A DNA stretch of 64,000 bases from Chitinophaga tropicalis. GTDB taxonomy: Bacteria; Bacteroidota; Bacteroidia; Chitinophagales; Chitinophagaceae. Under the pieces are notes generated by a model. The model searched no databases. It saw nothing but the letters and a program-made list of their open reading frames with translations, and was not told the DNA's origin. The stretch spans positions 1 through 64,000 of the forward strand of contig NZ_WRXN01000020.1 of the NCBI RefSeq assembly GCF_009758205.1, in the 5' to 3' direction. Positions 17,916 to 27,087 of the stretch are shown in pieces (position 1 is the first letter of the stretch; every line of letters starts with the position of its first letter). The position numbers and the translations under genes were made by a program.

Positions 17916-18845
17916 ATGAACTACAATCCTACGGCCCATGACCAGATGGAGCTGCTGGCCCTGAAAGCACTCTGTTATGCGGATGACCACGTCGGAGAAT
18001 CTTTTGAAATGAAACACGTGTCGGAATGGCTGGGAATTTCCTACTCTTATTTTTACCATAGCTTCACTGCTGTAATGGGTGAGCCCTACTGGCAATATGT
18101 AAAACGTCACCGCCTGGAACTTTCTGCCGGACTACTGCGTCACAGCGGTTATAATATCAGCGAAATAGGAGAATTGTCCGGCTATGCCACCGTAGCTGCA
18201 TATACGAAAGCATTTACCCAGCACTTTAATAAAAGCCCGAGGGGTTTCCGTAAAATAGATACCCTGCCTAATGAGAAACGTACCCTGGAAATGGTGGATG
18301 TCATTGTGCAGGCCTTCGATAAAAAAGGCGGGTTGATCACCCCTTATTTCAGCTTTGAGCGTGTTGAACCTGATACGCTGCCGGATTCTATATTGTTCTA
18401 TAATCTTATTTCCCGCGGACAGGACCCCATAGGTCAGATGATCCTTAAAATGAGCCGGGAAGAAGAACGTCTCCGGAATATCCTGTCAAACTATAATCTT
18501 CCCAACGCAAAGATCATTACCAGTACGCTGGATTCCATACCGGTTACCAATTATGAGAAGATCAGCGTGTATGCTGGTATCCTTATACCCTCCAGAGAGG
18601 TGAGCACACAGCTGATGAATGCCTTCATGGCAGAGAACCTTATGTCAAAACATGTACCTGGCGGTCATTACCTCCGGTTGCCATTACCCATGGATTTTGC
18701 TACGGCAGGTATTCCCATGTATGAATTCATTAATCGTAATGTCAGGGAAGGTATCTTTAAAATGAGCGGTAATCACTTCTTCATTTCACTGGTAGCACCC
18801 AATGTTTGCGTTATCTATATACCACATATGAAACAGCTGATTTAA
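17916..18845 (+). CDS. AraC-type regulator with GyrI-like effector domain
   Basis: A 309-residue protein. The AraC DNA-binding domain is N-terminal (residues about 10-110, with VSEWLGISYSYFYHSFTAVMG and ISEIGELSGYATVAAYTKAFTQHF). The C-terminal part (about 125-305) is consistent with a GyrI-like/AraC effector-binding domain, as in Rob and many small-molecule sensors. It likely senses a hydrophobic ligand and controls a nearby gene; the target is unknown. No operon partner is adjacent. Confidence 0.82.
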   Translation: MNYNPTAHDQMELLALKALCYADDHVGESFEMKHVSEWLGISYSYFYHSFTAVMGEPYWQYVKRHRLELSAGLLRHSGYNISEIGELSGYATVAAYTKAFTQHFNKSPRGFRKIDTLPNEKRTLEMVDVIVQAFDKKGGLITPYFSFERVEPDTLPDSILFYNLISRGQDPIGQMILKMSREEERLRNILSNYNLPNAKIITSTLDSIPVTNYEKISVYAGILIPSREVSTQLMNAFMAENLMSKHVPGGHYLRLPLPMDFATAGIPMYEFINRNVREGIFKMSGNHFFISLVAPNVCVIYIPHMKQLI

Positions 18846-18877
18846 ACCGTAAACTTTTGCCCCTATATTTAAATCTA

Positions 18878-18885
18878 TATATTTG
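18878..18885 (+). promoter_or_regulatory. -7 box TATATTTG of the AI-2E transporter gene
   Basis: An exact TAnnTTTG match 17 nt before the ATG at 18903. Confidence 0.55.
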
Positions 18886-18902
18886 AGGGAAATACGCTGT
18901 CC

Positions 18903-20015
18903 ATGAACGAAGTGAAGCTGCCATTCAATGCCCGGCTGGCATTTACCCTCATTTCCCTTTTATTAATAATATACATTGCCCGCCTGGGGCACGATCTGCT
19001 TGTACCGCTGGCCTTTGCACTCCTGGTAAGCATCATGCTGCTTCCCATGGCTACCGTGCTGGAAAAATGGCGTTTCTCCCGCGGATTGGCAGCCTTCACG
19101 GTTATCCTGCTTTTTGTAGTACTCCTGGTAGGCGTATTCATCCTCCTGGCAGCACAGATGGGGGCATTTGTTACTGACTTCCCCCAGCTGCAGCAACAAC
19201 TGCTCCACTCCCTGAACGAACTACAGACATGGATAAACGTAAAGTTCCATATCAATGCAACCACGCAGATGAACTACCTGGAACAGTTTGCCATGGGAAC
19301 ACTCGGCTCTGCCGCTACATTCCTGAGCAGCACATTGTTATCACTTTCCTCTCTCCTTATATTTATCGTTTTTGTACTGCTTTATACCTTCTTCTTTCTG
19401 CTTTACCGTTCCCTGCTGGTTACCTTCCTTGTACGGCTTTTTAAGGAAAAACACAGGGATAAACTGCAGGACGTGATCTTACAGACGCAGTTCATTATCA
19501 AGGGCTATGTATCCGGATTAATGATAGAAATGATAGTAGTTGCCTTCGTCAACTGTGCTATGTTCTGGATACTGGGTATCAAATATGCTACTCTGCTGGG
19601 TATCATGGCAGCTCTTTTTAACCTGATACCATACCTTGGCATTTACATGGCCACTATCCTCTGTACTATCATTACACTTACCAACAGCAGCCTTGCCACT
19701 TCCCTGCAGGTAGCTATAGGCCTGCTTATAGTTCACTTCCTTGACAGCAATATTCTCCTTCCCAGGATAGTAGGTTCCAAAGTAAAGATCAATGCACTGG
19801 TTACCATCCTTGGGGTGGTAACCGGCAATCTTATATGGGGCGTGCCTGGTATGTTCCTGGCTATCCCCCTCATTGCAATTCTGAAGATCATCTTTGAACA
19901 TATTGAGTATATGCAGCCCTGGGCCTTACTGCTGGGCGACGTAACCATACCCAAAAAGAAAAAGGAGAAGATCATCAGTAAAGAACCGGAGCAGCCGGCC
20001 AATAACCAGATATGA
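18903..20015 (+). CDS. AI-2E family transporter (PerM/TqsA type)
   Basis: A 370-residue inner-membrane protein with about seven to eight hydrophobic segments: three at the N-terminus (residues about 12-85), a soluble helical stretch (about 85-135), and four or more later ones. The C-terminal block DSNILLPRIVGSKVKINALVTILG is the family signature. Members export AI-2 or act as Na+/H+ antiporters; the substrate is unknown. Its stop overlaps the next GNAT gene start by 4 nt (ATGA), so the two are co-translated. Confidence 0.88.
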   Translation: MNEVKLPFNARLAFTLISLLLIIYIARLGHDLLVPLAFALLVSIMLLPMATVLEKWRFSRGLAAFTVILLFVVLLVGVFILLAAQMGAFVTDFPQLQQQLLHSLNELQTWINVKFHINATTQMNYLEQFAMGTLGSAATFLSSTLLSLSSLLIFIVFVLLYTFFFLLYRSLLVTFLVRLFKEKHRDKLQDVILQTQFIIKGYVSGLMIEMIVVAFVNCAMFWILGIKYATLLGIMAALFNLIPYLGIYMATILCTIITLTNSSLATSLQVAIGLLIVHFLDSNILLPRIVGSKVKINALVTILGVVTGNLIWGVPGMFLAIPLIAILKIIFEHIEYMQPWALLLGDVTIPKKKKEKIISKEPEQPANNQI

Positions 20016-20557
20016 CCGAGGTACCCATTTTATCAACCGGCAATATTACTCTCAGACCTATAGATGAAAGGGATATTGCCCCGCTTTTCACCCTGTTCTC
20101 CAACGAAGCCGTCATGCGTTTCATGGATATTGAACGGTTTGTGAACGTATCAGAAGCCCTGCAACTGATCAACTTTTTCCGGGAAAAACTGGCAAAGGGA
20201 GAAGGAATGCGCTGGGCAATTACCCTCACTGATCATAATGAGCTGATAGGTACCTGTGGCTTTCATCATATAAATAATGTTCACCAGAAACTGGAGATCG
20301 GTTATGACCTCCTGCCGGCTTACTGGGGAAAAGGCATCATGGTAAGCAGTATCCACAGGTTGCTCAGTTATGCTTTTAAAGAACGGAAGGTGAACCGGGT
20401 GGAGGCAATCGTAGATCCTGAAAATGTTTACTCCTATAAATTACTGGGAAAACTGGGCTTCGTAAAGGAAGGTCTATTACGACAGGCGTTCTGCCGGAAG
20501 GGACGTTTTGTGGATGCTTATATTTACAGCATACTGAGAGAAGATTTCACCATATAA
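20012..20557 (+). CDS. GNAT acetyltransferase, RimJ/RimL-like
   Basis: A 181-residue GNAT-fold protein. Visible elements are NITLRPIDERDIAPLFTLFSN, the acetyl-CoA segment LLPAYWGKGIMVSSIHRLLSYAF (residues about 98-120) and a C-terminal VNRVEAIVDPENVYSYKLLGKLGFVKEG typical of the RimJ/RimL subgroup. The substrate is unknown; many relatives acetylate protein N-termini or small molecules. It overlaps the AI-2E transporter gene by 4 nt. Confidence 0.87.
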   Translation: MTEVPILSTGNITLRPIDERDIAPLFTLFSNEAVMRFMDIERFVNVSEALQLINFFREKLAKGEGMRWAITLTDHNELIGTCGFHHINNVHQKLEIGYDLLPAYWGKGIMVSSIHRLLSYAFKERKVNRVEAIVDPENVYSYKLLGKLGFVKEGLLRQAFCRKGRFVDAYIYSILREDFTI

Positions 20558-20565
20558 AATCAAAC

Positions 20566-20573
20566 TATATTTG
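20566..20573 (+). promoter_or_regulatory. -7 box TATATTTG of the second GNAT gene
   Basis: An exact match. It overlaps a possible TTG start at 20571 and therefore supports the downstream ATG at 20595. Confidence 0.6.
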
Positions 20574-20594
20574 TATCAACCAAGGAATTATTCA

Positions 20595-21086
20595 ATGATT
20601 TTCAGAAACGCAACATTAGAAGACCTGCCGGAAATCGTAGCTATTTATAATACCACTATTGCCGGAAGAATGGTAACCGCTGATACAGAACCTGTTACAG
20701 TGGAAAGCCGCATTCCCTGGTTTAATGTACACAACCCGGAGAAACGACCTCTGTGGATGGTGGAAGACGAAGGAAAGACCATAGGCTGGGTAAGCTTCCA
20801 GTCATTTTACGGCCGGCCTGCATATGACGGTACAGCCGAGATCAGTATTTACCTGCGGGAAGATGCCCGGGGAAAAGGCTATGGAAAGACGATCCTGCGT
20901 TACGCCATGGAACAATGCCCTGTTATTAAAATAAATACTTTACTGGGATTCATTTTTTCTCACAACCTGCCCAGCATTAAACTGTTTGAACAAATGGGGT
21001 TCAAAGAATGGGCTCATTTACCGGACATTGCTGTACTGGATGGAGTGGAAAGAAGTCTAAGCATATTAGGTAAAAGGGTCGGTTAA
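20595..21086 (+). CDS. GNAT acetyltransferase, phosphinothricin-acetyltransferase-like
   Basis: A 163-residue GNAT protein starting MIFRNATLEDLPEIVAIYN. The acetyl-CoA binding segment EISIYLREDARGKGYGKTILRYAME (residues about 85-108) has the RGKGYG loop. It resembles phosphinothricin/methionine-derivative acetyltransferases (PAT/MddA), which N-acetylate glutamate or methionine analogues. The exact substrate is inferred. A terminator overlaps the stop codon region. Confidence 0.85.
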   Translation: MIFRNATLEDLPEIVAIYNTTIAGRMVTADTEPVTVESRIPWFNVHNPEKRPLWMVEDEGKTIGWVSFQSFYGRPAYDGTAEISIYLREDARGKGYGKTILRYAMEQCPVIKINTLLGFIFSHNLPSIKLFEQMGFKEWAHLPDIAVLDGVERSLSILGKRVG

Positions 21087-21103
21087 CCGGCCCTTTTACT
21101 TTT
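21072..21103 (+). terminator. Terminator at the end of the second GNAT gene
   Basis: AAAAGGGTCGGTT and AACCGGCCCTTTT are near-perfect complements followed by a T-rich stretch. It includes the stop codon. Confidence 0.75.
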
Positions 21104-21116
21104 AAATCAATAAGTT

Positions 21117-21530
21117 ATGTGGTGGATTTATGCCTTATTATCAGCTTTATTTGCCTCTCTGACCGCTATTTTCGCCAAGATAGGCGTATCTAATGTCAAT
21201 TCTGACCTGGCCACAGCCATCCGTACCGTCATCATCCTGGTGGTGGCCTGGGGGATAGTCTTATTTAAAGGAGAGAATAAGGGATTGCAGCATATTTCCA
21301 GGTACAGCCTGATATTCCTGATATTGTCCGGCCTGGCAACAGGCTTATCCTGGATCTTTTATTTCAAGGCACTGCAGGTTGGACAGGTATCCAAAGTAGC
21401 GCCGGTAGACAAGCTGAGCGTAGCGCTTACTATTGTATTATCTGTGATCTTCCTTCATGAGGCGCTTACCCTTAAGACGGCAATCGGAGCATTACTGATC
21501 ATTACCGGCACTTTTGTGCTTATAGCATGA
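21117..21530 (+). CDS. EamA-type (DMT) half-size transporter
   Basis: A 137-residue protein made of five hydrophobic helices, i.e. one EamA unit rather than the usual two. It begins MWWIYALLSALFASLTAIFAKIGV, and residues about 95-115 carry APVDKLSVALTIVLSVIFLHE, a typical EamA end. Half-size DMT proteins generally form dimers to export small metabolites or cations. The substrate is unknown. It is preceded by a terminator, so it is probably transcribed alone. Confidence 0.82.
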   Translation: MWWIYALLSALFASLTAIFAKIGVSNVNSDLATAIRTVIILVVAWGIVLFKGENKGLQHISRYSLIFLILSGLATGLSWIFYFKALQVGQVSKVAPVDKLSVALTIVLSVIFLHEALTLKTAIGALLIITGTFVLIA

Positions 21531-21611
21531 TAGTGTATGGATACTCCTGCTTAAAGCCTACTATAAAGTATGGATAGTGTATGGACTGCGGTATCATTTT
21601 AGCGCCACAGT

Positions 21612-21628
21612 ACTTTCCAAAAGAAAGT
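21612..21628. repeat. Palindrome ACTTTC-CAAAA-GAAAGT (shared with 51024)
   Basis: It lies between the EamA gene and the SufR-like gene. Extended arms AGTACTTTC and GAAAGTGCT pair. CTTTCCAAAAGAAAGT recurs at 51024-51039. It could be an operator or the 3' hairpin of the regulator transcript. Confidence 0.4.
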
Positions 21629-21629
21629 G

Positions 21630-22289
21630 CTAAACCTGTACCCCTTCTTTGGCAAAGGTGATCCTGTATACACATCTTCTGTCGCCCGCTATAATATGAT
21701 CAGACCGGCTTATATTCACCCCGTCTCCCATAATATTCTTAAAGGTCCTGAGCTCTGATGTACAGATATTGGCGCATTTGGTAGCTGCGCAGCAGATGGG
21801 GCAATGGTTCTCAATGAATACAAACCCGTCTTCTTCGGCTTTCCATTCTGCCAGGTATCCTTCGCTTGTGCGGATAATAGCAAACTGGTTGAGCCTGTCA
21901 GCCAGGTCAGTAATGCCTTCCAGGGCTACCATATATTTATTCTGCTGCTGCAGTTCGCGGGCAGCCACAACGGCTTCCAAAGCCTCTTCCCCCAGTTCCT
22001 CCCGGATGGTTTCCAGCAGTTGCAGGGTAAGTTCGGCATGATTATCGGGAAAATGGGCATGGCCCAATGGTGTAAGATTCCATAATTGTACCGGCCGGCC
22101 TACCCCTTTTGAGGTGGTTGCCGACACCACAAGCCCTTCTTCTGCCAGCTTCAGCAGCTGCAGGCGGGCGCCCTCTCCTGTTATTTGCAATGCGGCAGCC
22201 AGCGTAGCGGCCGTTTGTGGCCCCTTCGTTTTCAGTAACTGCAGGAACCTGTCTGCAGTCGCTTTCGTGATGGGTCTATAATTTTCCAA
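21630..22289 (-). CDS. SufR-like Fe-S-responsive transcriptional regulator
   Basis: A 219-residue protein with an N-terminal winged helix (residues about 8-75: TAATLAAALQITGEGARLQLLKLAEEGLV) and a C-terminal cysteine region. Cys163-x12-Cys176 followed by Cys206 matches the layout of SufR repressors, which bind a 4Fe-4S cluster through three Cys. It sits next to and divergent from the FMN reductase-suf run. SufR represses suf genes when Fe-S clusters are plentiful; that role here is inferred. The start appears to be TTG, since no ATG or GTG fits; a palindrome CAAGTATTTACTTG overlaps it. Confidence 0.78.
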   Translation of the reverse strand: MENYRPITKATADRFLQLLKTKGPQTAATLAAALQITGEGARLQLLKLAEEGLVVSATTSKGVGRPVQLWNLTPLGHAHFPDNHAELTLQLLETIREELGEEALEAVVAARELQQQNKYMVALEGITDLADRLNQFAIIRTSEGYLAEWKAEEDGFVFIENHCPICCAATKCANICTSELRTFKNIMGDGVNISRSDHIIAGDRRCVYRITFAKEGVQV

Positions 22290-22300
22290 GTATTTACTTG
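22287..22300. promoter_or_regulatory. Palindrome CAAGTA-TT-TACTTG at the regulator start
   Basis: A perfect inverted repeat at the 5' end of the SufR-like gene and within the divergent promoter region. A second inverted pair TTTGT-TCAG-ACAAA is at about 22342-22355. Either could be the regulator's operator. Confidence 0.4.
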
Positions 22301-22318
22301 TTTTATTCTCAAATGTCG

Positions 22319-22326
22319 TAATTTTG
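22319..22326 (+). promoter_or_regulatory. -7 box TAATTTTG of the FMN reductase-suf run
   Basis: An exact TAnnTTTG match in the 93-nt divergent gap, 56 nt before the ATG at 22383. Confidence 0.5.
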
Positions 22327-22382
22327 TAGGAGTTAAAAAAATTTGTTCAGACAAACAATCGATCAAAAATAGAAGGATACTA

Positions 22383-22949
22383 ATGAACGTATTGATCTTC
22401 AATGGCACAATGGACAGTAGCCCCTATACCACAGCCAACAGGCTGACAGGCTATTTTGAAGAACAGTTCCGTCAGAAAGGATTTTCTACAGAAGTGTTTA
22501 GTCCCGTTGGCGGTCACATTCCGTTCTTTGAATACCCGAAAGGAGAAATCCCCGAACCCGTTAAAAAAATGTGCGACGCTTTTTGCAAAGCAGATGTGCA
22601 TGTATGGCTTACCCCTCTCTATCATGGCAGCATGACCGGAGTAATGAAAAATACGCTGGACTGGCTGGAAATGACCAGCAAGCTCAGTAATCCTTATTTA
22701 ACGGGAAAGGTTGTAGCTTTGGTGTGCTGGGGAGACGGTTCACAGGCTATGCAGGGCATCAACGCAATGGATTCAGTGGCTAAAGCGCTCAGGGCATGGG
22801 TACTCCCATTTTCAGTGCCTATTATGAAAGAGCACCTGTATGACCAGGAAACAAAAGAGTTCTCCACTCACTACAGGAATAAATTTGACAGGCTGGTATC
22901 TCTCCTCGGCGACTCCAGGATAGGTCATAAGCAGGTTGTCAATATGTAA
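22383..22949 (+). CDS. NAD(P)H-dependent FMN reductase (flavodoxin fold)
   Basis: A 188-residue protein of the NADPH-dependent FMN reductase family. The phosphate-binding loop is FNGTMDSSPYTTANRL (about residues 6-21), and LTPLYHGSMTGVMKNTLDWLE (about 78-98) is the second flavin-contact block. Such enzymes supply reduced flavin or reduce quinones and metals. Being first after the SufR-like divergent promoter and 39 nt before sufA, it may provide electrons for Fe-S assembly or iron release; this is inference. Confidence 0.82.
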   Translation: MNVLIFNGTMDSSPYTTANRLTGYFEEQFRQKGFSTEVFSPVGGHIPFFEYPKGEIPEPVKKMCDAFCKADVHVWLTPLYHGSMTGVMKNTLDWLEMTSKLSNPYLTGKVVALVCWGDGSQAMQGINAMDSVAKALRAWVLPFSVPIMKEHLYDQETKEFSTHYRNKFDRLVSLLGDSRIGHKQVVNM

Positions 22950-22988
22950 TGTAATTATTAAGGTGAAACTGCATAAAAGGAAGCAATT

Positions 22989-23318
22989 ATGATAACTGTA
23001 TCAGAAAAAGCAGGCGAATATATCAAGGAGTTAATGATCAGGGAGAATCATGCACCCGGCACCTTTGTACGCGTTGGCGTAAAAGGCGGCGGTTGCTCCG
23101 GACTGGAATATGTACTGAAATTCGAAGCGGACAACCGCGGCGAAGGAGATCAGGTGTTTGAAGATAAAGGTGTTACAATAGTGGTGCAGATGAAAAGCCT
23201 GCTGTACCTGTATGGCACTGAACTGGACTATTCAGATGGTCTGAACGGGAAAGGGCTTTTCTTTAACAATCCTAACGCTACCCGCACCTGTAGCTGTGGA
23301 GAAAGCTTCGCAGTATAA
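22989..23318 (+). CDS. sufA: A-type Fe-S carrier SufA/IscA
   Basis: A 109-residue HesB/IscA-like protein. The three conserved cysteines are C36 (GGGCSGLEY), C101 and C103 (TCSCGESF), which carry and deliver Fe-S clusters. It opens the suf run sufA-B-C-D-S-E-T. Length is normal. Confidence 0.92.
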   Translation: MITVSEKAGEYIKELMIRENHAPGTFVRVGVKGGGCSGLEYVLKFEADNRGEGDQVFEDKGVTIVVQMKSLLYLYGTELDYSDGLNGKGLFFNNPNATRTCSCGESFAV

Positions 23319-23359
23319 TTATACTCCGGGCAAGCACCAATACTTAATTAACTCTGGCA

Positions 23360-24805
23360 ATGAGAAACAGTAACGAAATAATAGACGACATAGCCAATAG
23401 GGAGTACGAATTTGGCTTTACTACCAACATCGAAACAGAAATGGCGCCCGTTGGCCTCAACGAAGAGACCATCCGCTTCATCTCTGCAAAAAAAGAAGAG
23501 CCCGAGTGGATGCTGCAATGGCGACTGAAAGGCTTCCAGGCCTTCAAGAAAATGCAGTTCCCCAAATGGCAGCACTTCGAAATGCCGGAACTGGACCTGC
23601 AGAAACTCTCTTACTATGCAGCGCCCAAACAAAAGAAAAAACTCAACAGCCTGGATGAAGTAGATCCGGAACTGCTGGCAACCTTCGAAAAACTGGGCAT
23701 TCCCATCAACGAACAGAAAACACTGGCCGGCGTAGCAGTAGACGTTGTATTTGACAGCGTTTCCGTGGCTACCACCTACCGCGAAAAACTGAAAGAACTG
23801 GGTATCATCTTCTGCTCTTTCGGTGAAGCTGTCAGGACCTATCCTGAACTGGTACAGAAATACCTGGGTACAGTAGTTCCTCATTCCGATAACATATTTG
23901 CCGCCCTGAACGCAGCAGTGTTTTCAGACGGCTCTTTCGTATATATTCCAAAAGGCGTTCGCTGCCCTATGGAGCTGAGCACCTACTTCCGTATCAACGC
24001 GGAAAATACAGGCCAGTTTGAACGTACCCTCATCATTGCAGATGATAACGCATACGTTAGCTACCTGGAAGGCTGCACCGCCCCCATGCGCGACGAGAAC
24101 CAGCTGCACGCCGCAGTAGTGGAGATCGTAGCTCTCGATCACGCCGAAGTAAAATACTCTACCGTTCAGAACTGGTATCCCGGCGATAAAGACGGTAAAG
24201 GCGGTATCTATAACTTCGTTACCAAACGCGGTATCTGTAAAGGTAACAGCAGCAAGATCTCCTGGACACAGGTAGAAACAGGCTCCGCCATCACCTGGAA
24301 ATATCCCAGCGTGATACTCCAGGGAGACGACGCTGAAGGAGAATTCTACTCCGTAGCCGTTACCCGCAACAAACAGATTGCCGATACCGGTACCAAAATA
24401 TACCACCTGGGCCGCAACACCCGCAGCCGTATCATTTCAAAAGGTATCTCTGCAGGTCATAGCGATAACACCTATCGCGGACTGGTACAGGTTGGACCAC
24501 GTGCTGCAAACGCACGTAACTTCACCCAGTGCGATTCCCTCCTGATAGGCGACCGCTGCGGTGCACACACCTTCCCTTATATCGAAAGCAGGAACAGTAC
24601 AGCTACAGTAGAACATGAAGCTACTACCTCCAAGATCGGGGAAGACCAGATCTTCTACCTCAACCAGAGAGGTATTGAAACCGAGAAAGCAGTAGCCCTC
24701 ATTGTGAACGGCTATGCACAGGAAGTACTGAACCAGCTCCCCATGGAGTTTGCAGTAGAAGCCCGCAAACTGCTTTCTATCACACTGGAAGGAAGCGTAG
24801 GATAA
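23360..24805 (+). CDS. sufB: Fe-S cluster assembly scaffold SufB
   Basis: A 481-residue SufB. With SufC and SufD it forms the SufBC2D scaffold on which clusters are built. Recognisable blocks are NREYEFGFTTNIETE, GVAVDVVFDSVSV, YLEGCTAPMRDENQLHAAVVE and EHEATTSKIGEDQIFYLNQRG. Length and start are standard. It lies 41 nt after sufA and 42 nt before sufC, consistent with one operon. Confidence 0.97.
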   Translation: MRNSNEIIDDIANREYEFGFTTNIETEMAPVGLNEETIRFISAKKEEPEWMLQWRLKGFQAFKKMQFPKWQHFEMPELDLQKLSYYAAPKQKKKLNSLDEVDPELLATFEKLGIPINEQKTLAGVAVDVVFDSVSVATTYREKLKELGIIFCSFGEAVRTYPELVQKYLGTVVPHSDNIFAALNAAVFSDGSFVYIPKGVRCPMELSTYFRINAENTGQFERTLIIADDNAYVSYLEGCTAPMRDENQLHAAVVEIVALDHAEVKYSTVQNWYPGDKDGKGGIYNFVTKRGICKGNSSKISWTQVETGSAITWKYPSVILQGDDAEGEFYSVAVTRNKQIADTGTKIYHLGRNTRSRIISKGISAGHSDNTYRGLVQVGPRAANARNFTQCDSLLIGDRCGAHTFPYIESRNSTATVEHEATTSKIGEDQIFYLNQRGIETEKAVALIVNGYAQEVLNQLPMEFAVEARKLLSITLEGSVG

Positions 24806-24847
24806 TCAATATTAACTTAGAAAAACAACAGAGAAACAATACATATC

Positions 24848-25612
24848 ATGCTGACGATTAAAAATCTGCACGCAGAAGTAGACGGCAAACAAATTCTGAA
24901 AGGCATCAACCTTGAGATCAAAAGAGGGGAAATGCATGCTATCATGGGACCAAACGGTTCCGGTAAAAGCTCCCTGTCTTCTGTGCTGGCAGGTCGTGAA
25001 AATTATACAGTGACACAAGGTGAAGTGCTCTTCGACGGTAAAGACCTCCTGGAAATGTCTCCTGAAGACCGTGCCCGCGAAGGACTCTTCCTGGCATTCC
25101 AGTACCCGGTAGAAATACCCGGCGTGTCTAACCTCCACTTCCTCAAAACTGCATTGAACGAGATCAGGACTTATCATAACCTGCCTGCTCTCGAATCAAA
25201 AGAGTTCCTGAAGCTGACAAAAGAAAAACAGCAGCTGGTAGATTTCAACGCCAACCTGATGAACCGTTCCCTGAACGAAGGTTTCTCCGGCGGTGAGAAA
25301 AAACGTAACGAAGTGTTCCAGCTCGCTATGCTGGACCCTAAACTGGCCATCCTGGACGAAACTGACTCAGGGCTTGATATCGATGCCCTCCGTATCGTTG
25401 CCAGCGGCGTTAATAAACTGCGCAGCGCAGATAAAGCTTTCGTGGTTATCACTCACTATCAGCGCCTGCTGGAATACATCGTACCTGATTTCGTGCATGT
25501 ACTCTACAACGGGCAGATCGTTAAAACCGGCACCAAAGAACTGGCGCTGGAGCTGGAAGAAAAAGGCTACGACTGGCTGAAAGAAGAGGTACACCAGAAA
25601 GAATCTGTATAA
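24848..25612 (+). CDS. sufC: Fe-S cluster assembly ATPase SufC
   Basis: A 254-residue ABC-type ATPase. Walker A GPNGSGKS is at residues 34-41, the signature is FSGGEKKRNE, and Walker B is LAILDETDSGLD with the SUF-typical D-E-T-D-S-G-L-D string. It drives conformational change in SufBC2D. Located 12 nt before sufD. Confidence 0.97.
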   Translation: MLTIKNLHAEVDGKQILKGINLEIKRGEMHAIMGPNGSGKSSLSSVLAGRENYTVTQGEVLFDGKDLLEMSPEDRAREGLFLAFQYPVEIPGVSNLHFLKTALNEIRTYHNLPALESKEFLKLTKEKQQLVDFNANLMNRSLNEGFSGGEKKRNEVFQLAMLDPKLAILDETDSGLDIDALRIVASGVNKLRSADKAFVVITHYQRLLEYIVPDFVHVLYNGQIVKTGTKELALELEEKGYDWLKEEVHQKESV

Positions 25613-25624
25613 GCAAAAAGAACC

Positions 25625-26941
25625 ATGAGCGAGAAATCATTTTACGAATTTATATCTAACGGGGTACCCGGACCAGAGCAGAAAGTGAATGCAGACAATG
25701 CTATCATGCCTGCCCGGAAGCTGGCTTTCAGCCGCTTCAGGGAACTGGGCCTGCCTACCCTCAAAACTGAAGAATGGCGCTATACCAATATACAGCGCTA
25801 TCTTAAAGACGCTTTCACCCTGGCGCAGGAAGAAGAAGGCACCGTTACTGCCGCGCAGATCAGCACAGCCGGCATTCCCCACCTGGACAGCTACCGCATA
25901 GTACTGGTGAACGGACGTCTGCAGACAGATCTTTCCCAGATCCCCGCCAACGGAAAAGTAACTATCTCAAAGATCAGTGATGCAGCAGGTAATACACAGC
26001 TGCAGGCATGGTTCGACAAACACCCGCACCTCCAGTCACAGCCCTTCGCGGCACTGAACGCGGCACTGTTTGCAGACGGCCTCTTTATCGAAGTAAGCGC
26101 CAACGCCAGCCTGGACAAACCACTGCACATCATTCATACTTATACAGCCTCAGCCAACGCCTTTATACAGCCCCGCCACCTGGTGCTGCTGCATAAAAGC
26201 GCTACACTGGAGATCATCGAATCTTCCCTGGGACTGAACGATACCGCTATCACTTTCGTTAACACTGTGACAGAAGTCGTACTGGAAGAAAACGCTGAGC
26301 TCTGGCATTATAACCTTCAGAGCACCATCAAAAACAGCCGTCACCTCTCACACACTTCCACCACCCAGAAAGCTGACAGCCGCTATCATCATTTCAACTT
26401 CACCCTGCCTGCTGCAGAGATGACCCGCAACAACCTCAGCGTTGCGCTCACCGGCAGCAACACGGAAACAAACCTGCACGGCCTCTACCTGGCTACAGGA
26501 CAGCAGCACGTAGATAACCACACCTTTGTGGACCACCTCGTGGCTAACTGTAACAGTAATGAGCTGTACAAAGGCGTACTGCTGGACAACGCCAACGGCG
26601 TATTTACCGGCAAGATCCATGTACACCAGGACGCGCAGAAAACAAACGCTTTCCAGCAGAACAACAACCTGCTGATGAGCGAAAAAGCGAACATTAACTC
26701 CCAGCCTCAGCTGGAAATATATGCAGACGACGTAAAATGCAGCCACGGCTTTACCGTTGGCCGTTTCAGCGACGAAGCACTGTTCTACCTGCGCTCCCGC
26801 GGTATCGGTGAAGAAGCCGCCAAGTCACTGCTGGTAAATGCCTTCGCTTTCGATATCACCGACCAGGTGCATATCCCTGCACTGCAGGACTTCCTGGCAG
26901 AAAAGATCCGCCAGTACGTAGCAGGAGCTATCAACAATTAA
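25625..26941 (+). CDS. sufD: Fe-S cluster assembly protein SufD
   Basis: A 438-residue SufD. It contains the C-terminal SUF blocks VKCSHGFTVGRFSDEALFYLRSRGIGEEAAKSLLVNAF near residues 380-415 and an N-terminal LKTEEWRYTNI segment. It pairs with SufB in the scaffold. The gap to sufS is 146 nt and contains two hairpins. Confidence 0.96.
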   Translation: MSEKSFYEFISNGVPGPEQKVNADNAIMPARKLAFSRFRELGLPTLKTEEWRYTNIQRYLKDAFTLAQEEEGTVTAAQISTAGIPHLDSYRIVLVNGRLQTDLSQIPANGKVTISKISDAAGNTQLQAWFDKHPHLQSQPFAALNAALFADGLFIEVSANASLDKPLHIIHTYTASANAFIQPRHLVLLHKSATLEIIESSLGLNDTAITFVNTVTEVVLEENAELWHYNLQSTIKNSRHLSHTSTTQKADSRYHHFNFTLPAAEMTRNNLSVALTGSNTETNLHGLYLATGQQHVDNHTFVDHLVANCNSNELYKGVLLDNANGVFTGKIHVHQDAQKTNAFQQNNNLLMSEKANINSQPQLEIYADDVKCSHGFTVGRFSDEALFYLRSRGIGEEAAKSLLVNAFAFDITDQVHIPALQDFLAEKIRQYVAGAINN

Positions 26942-27087
26942 CCGCTACTGTCGCTGTCTGGCCGCAGGGCCGGACAAAGTTCAGACAGGGTAATCGGCAA
27001 TAAATAACGATCTTTGTATGAGGTCATCCTGGCTCACTACCGGATGACCTCCTTACATCAGAGACGAACCTAAAATAACAGATCAAT
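26942..27087. promoter_or_regulatory. sufD-sufS gap with two hairpins
   Basis: A hairpin around GTCTGGCC/GGGCCGGAC occurs near 26957-26976. A second one has perfect 10-bp arms GAGGTCATCC (27020-27029) and GGATGACCTC (27042-27051) with a 12-nt loop; no T run follows. It may attenuate, process, or mark a second promoter for sufSET. A 9-codon ORF (MRSSWLTTG) starts inside the second hairpin. Confidence 0.45.
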
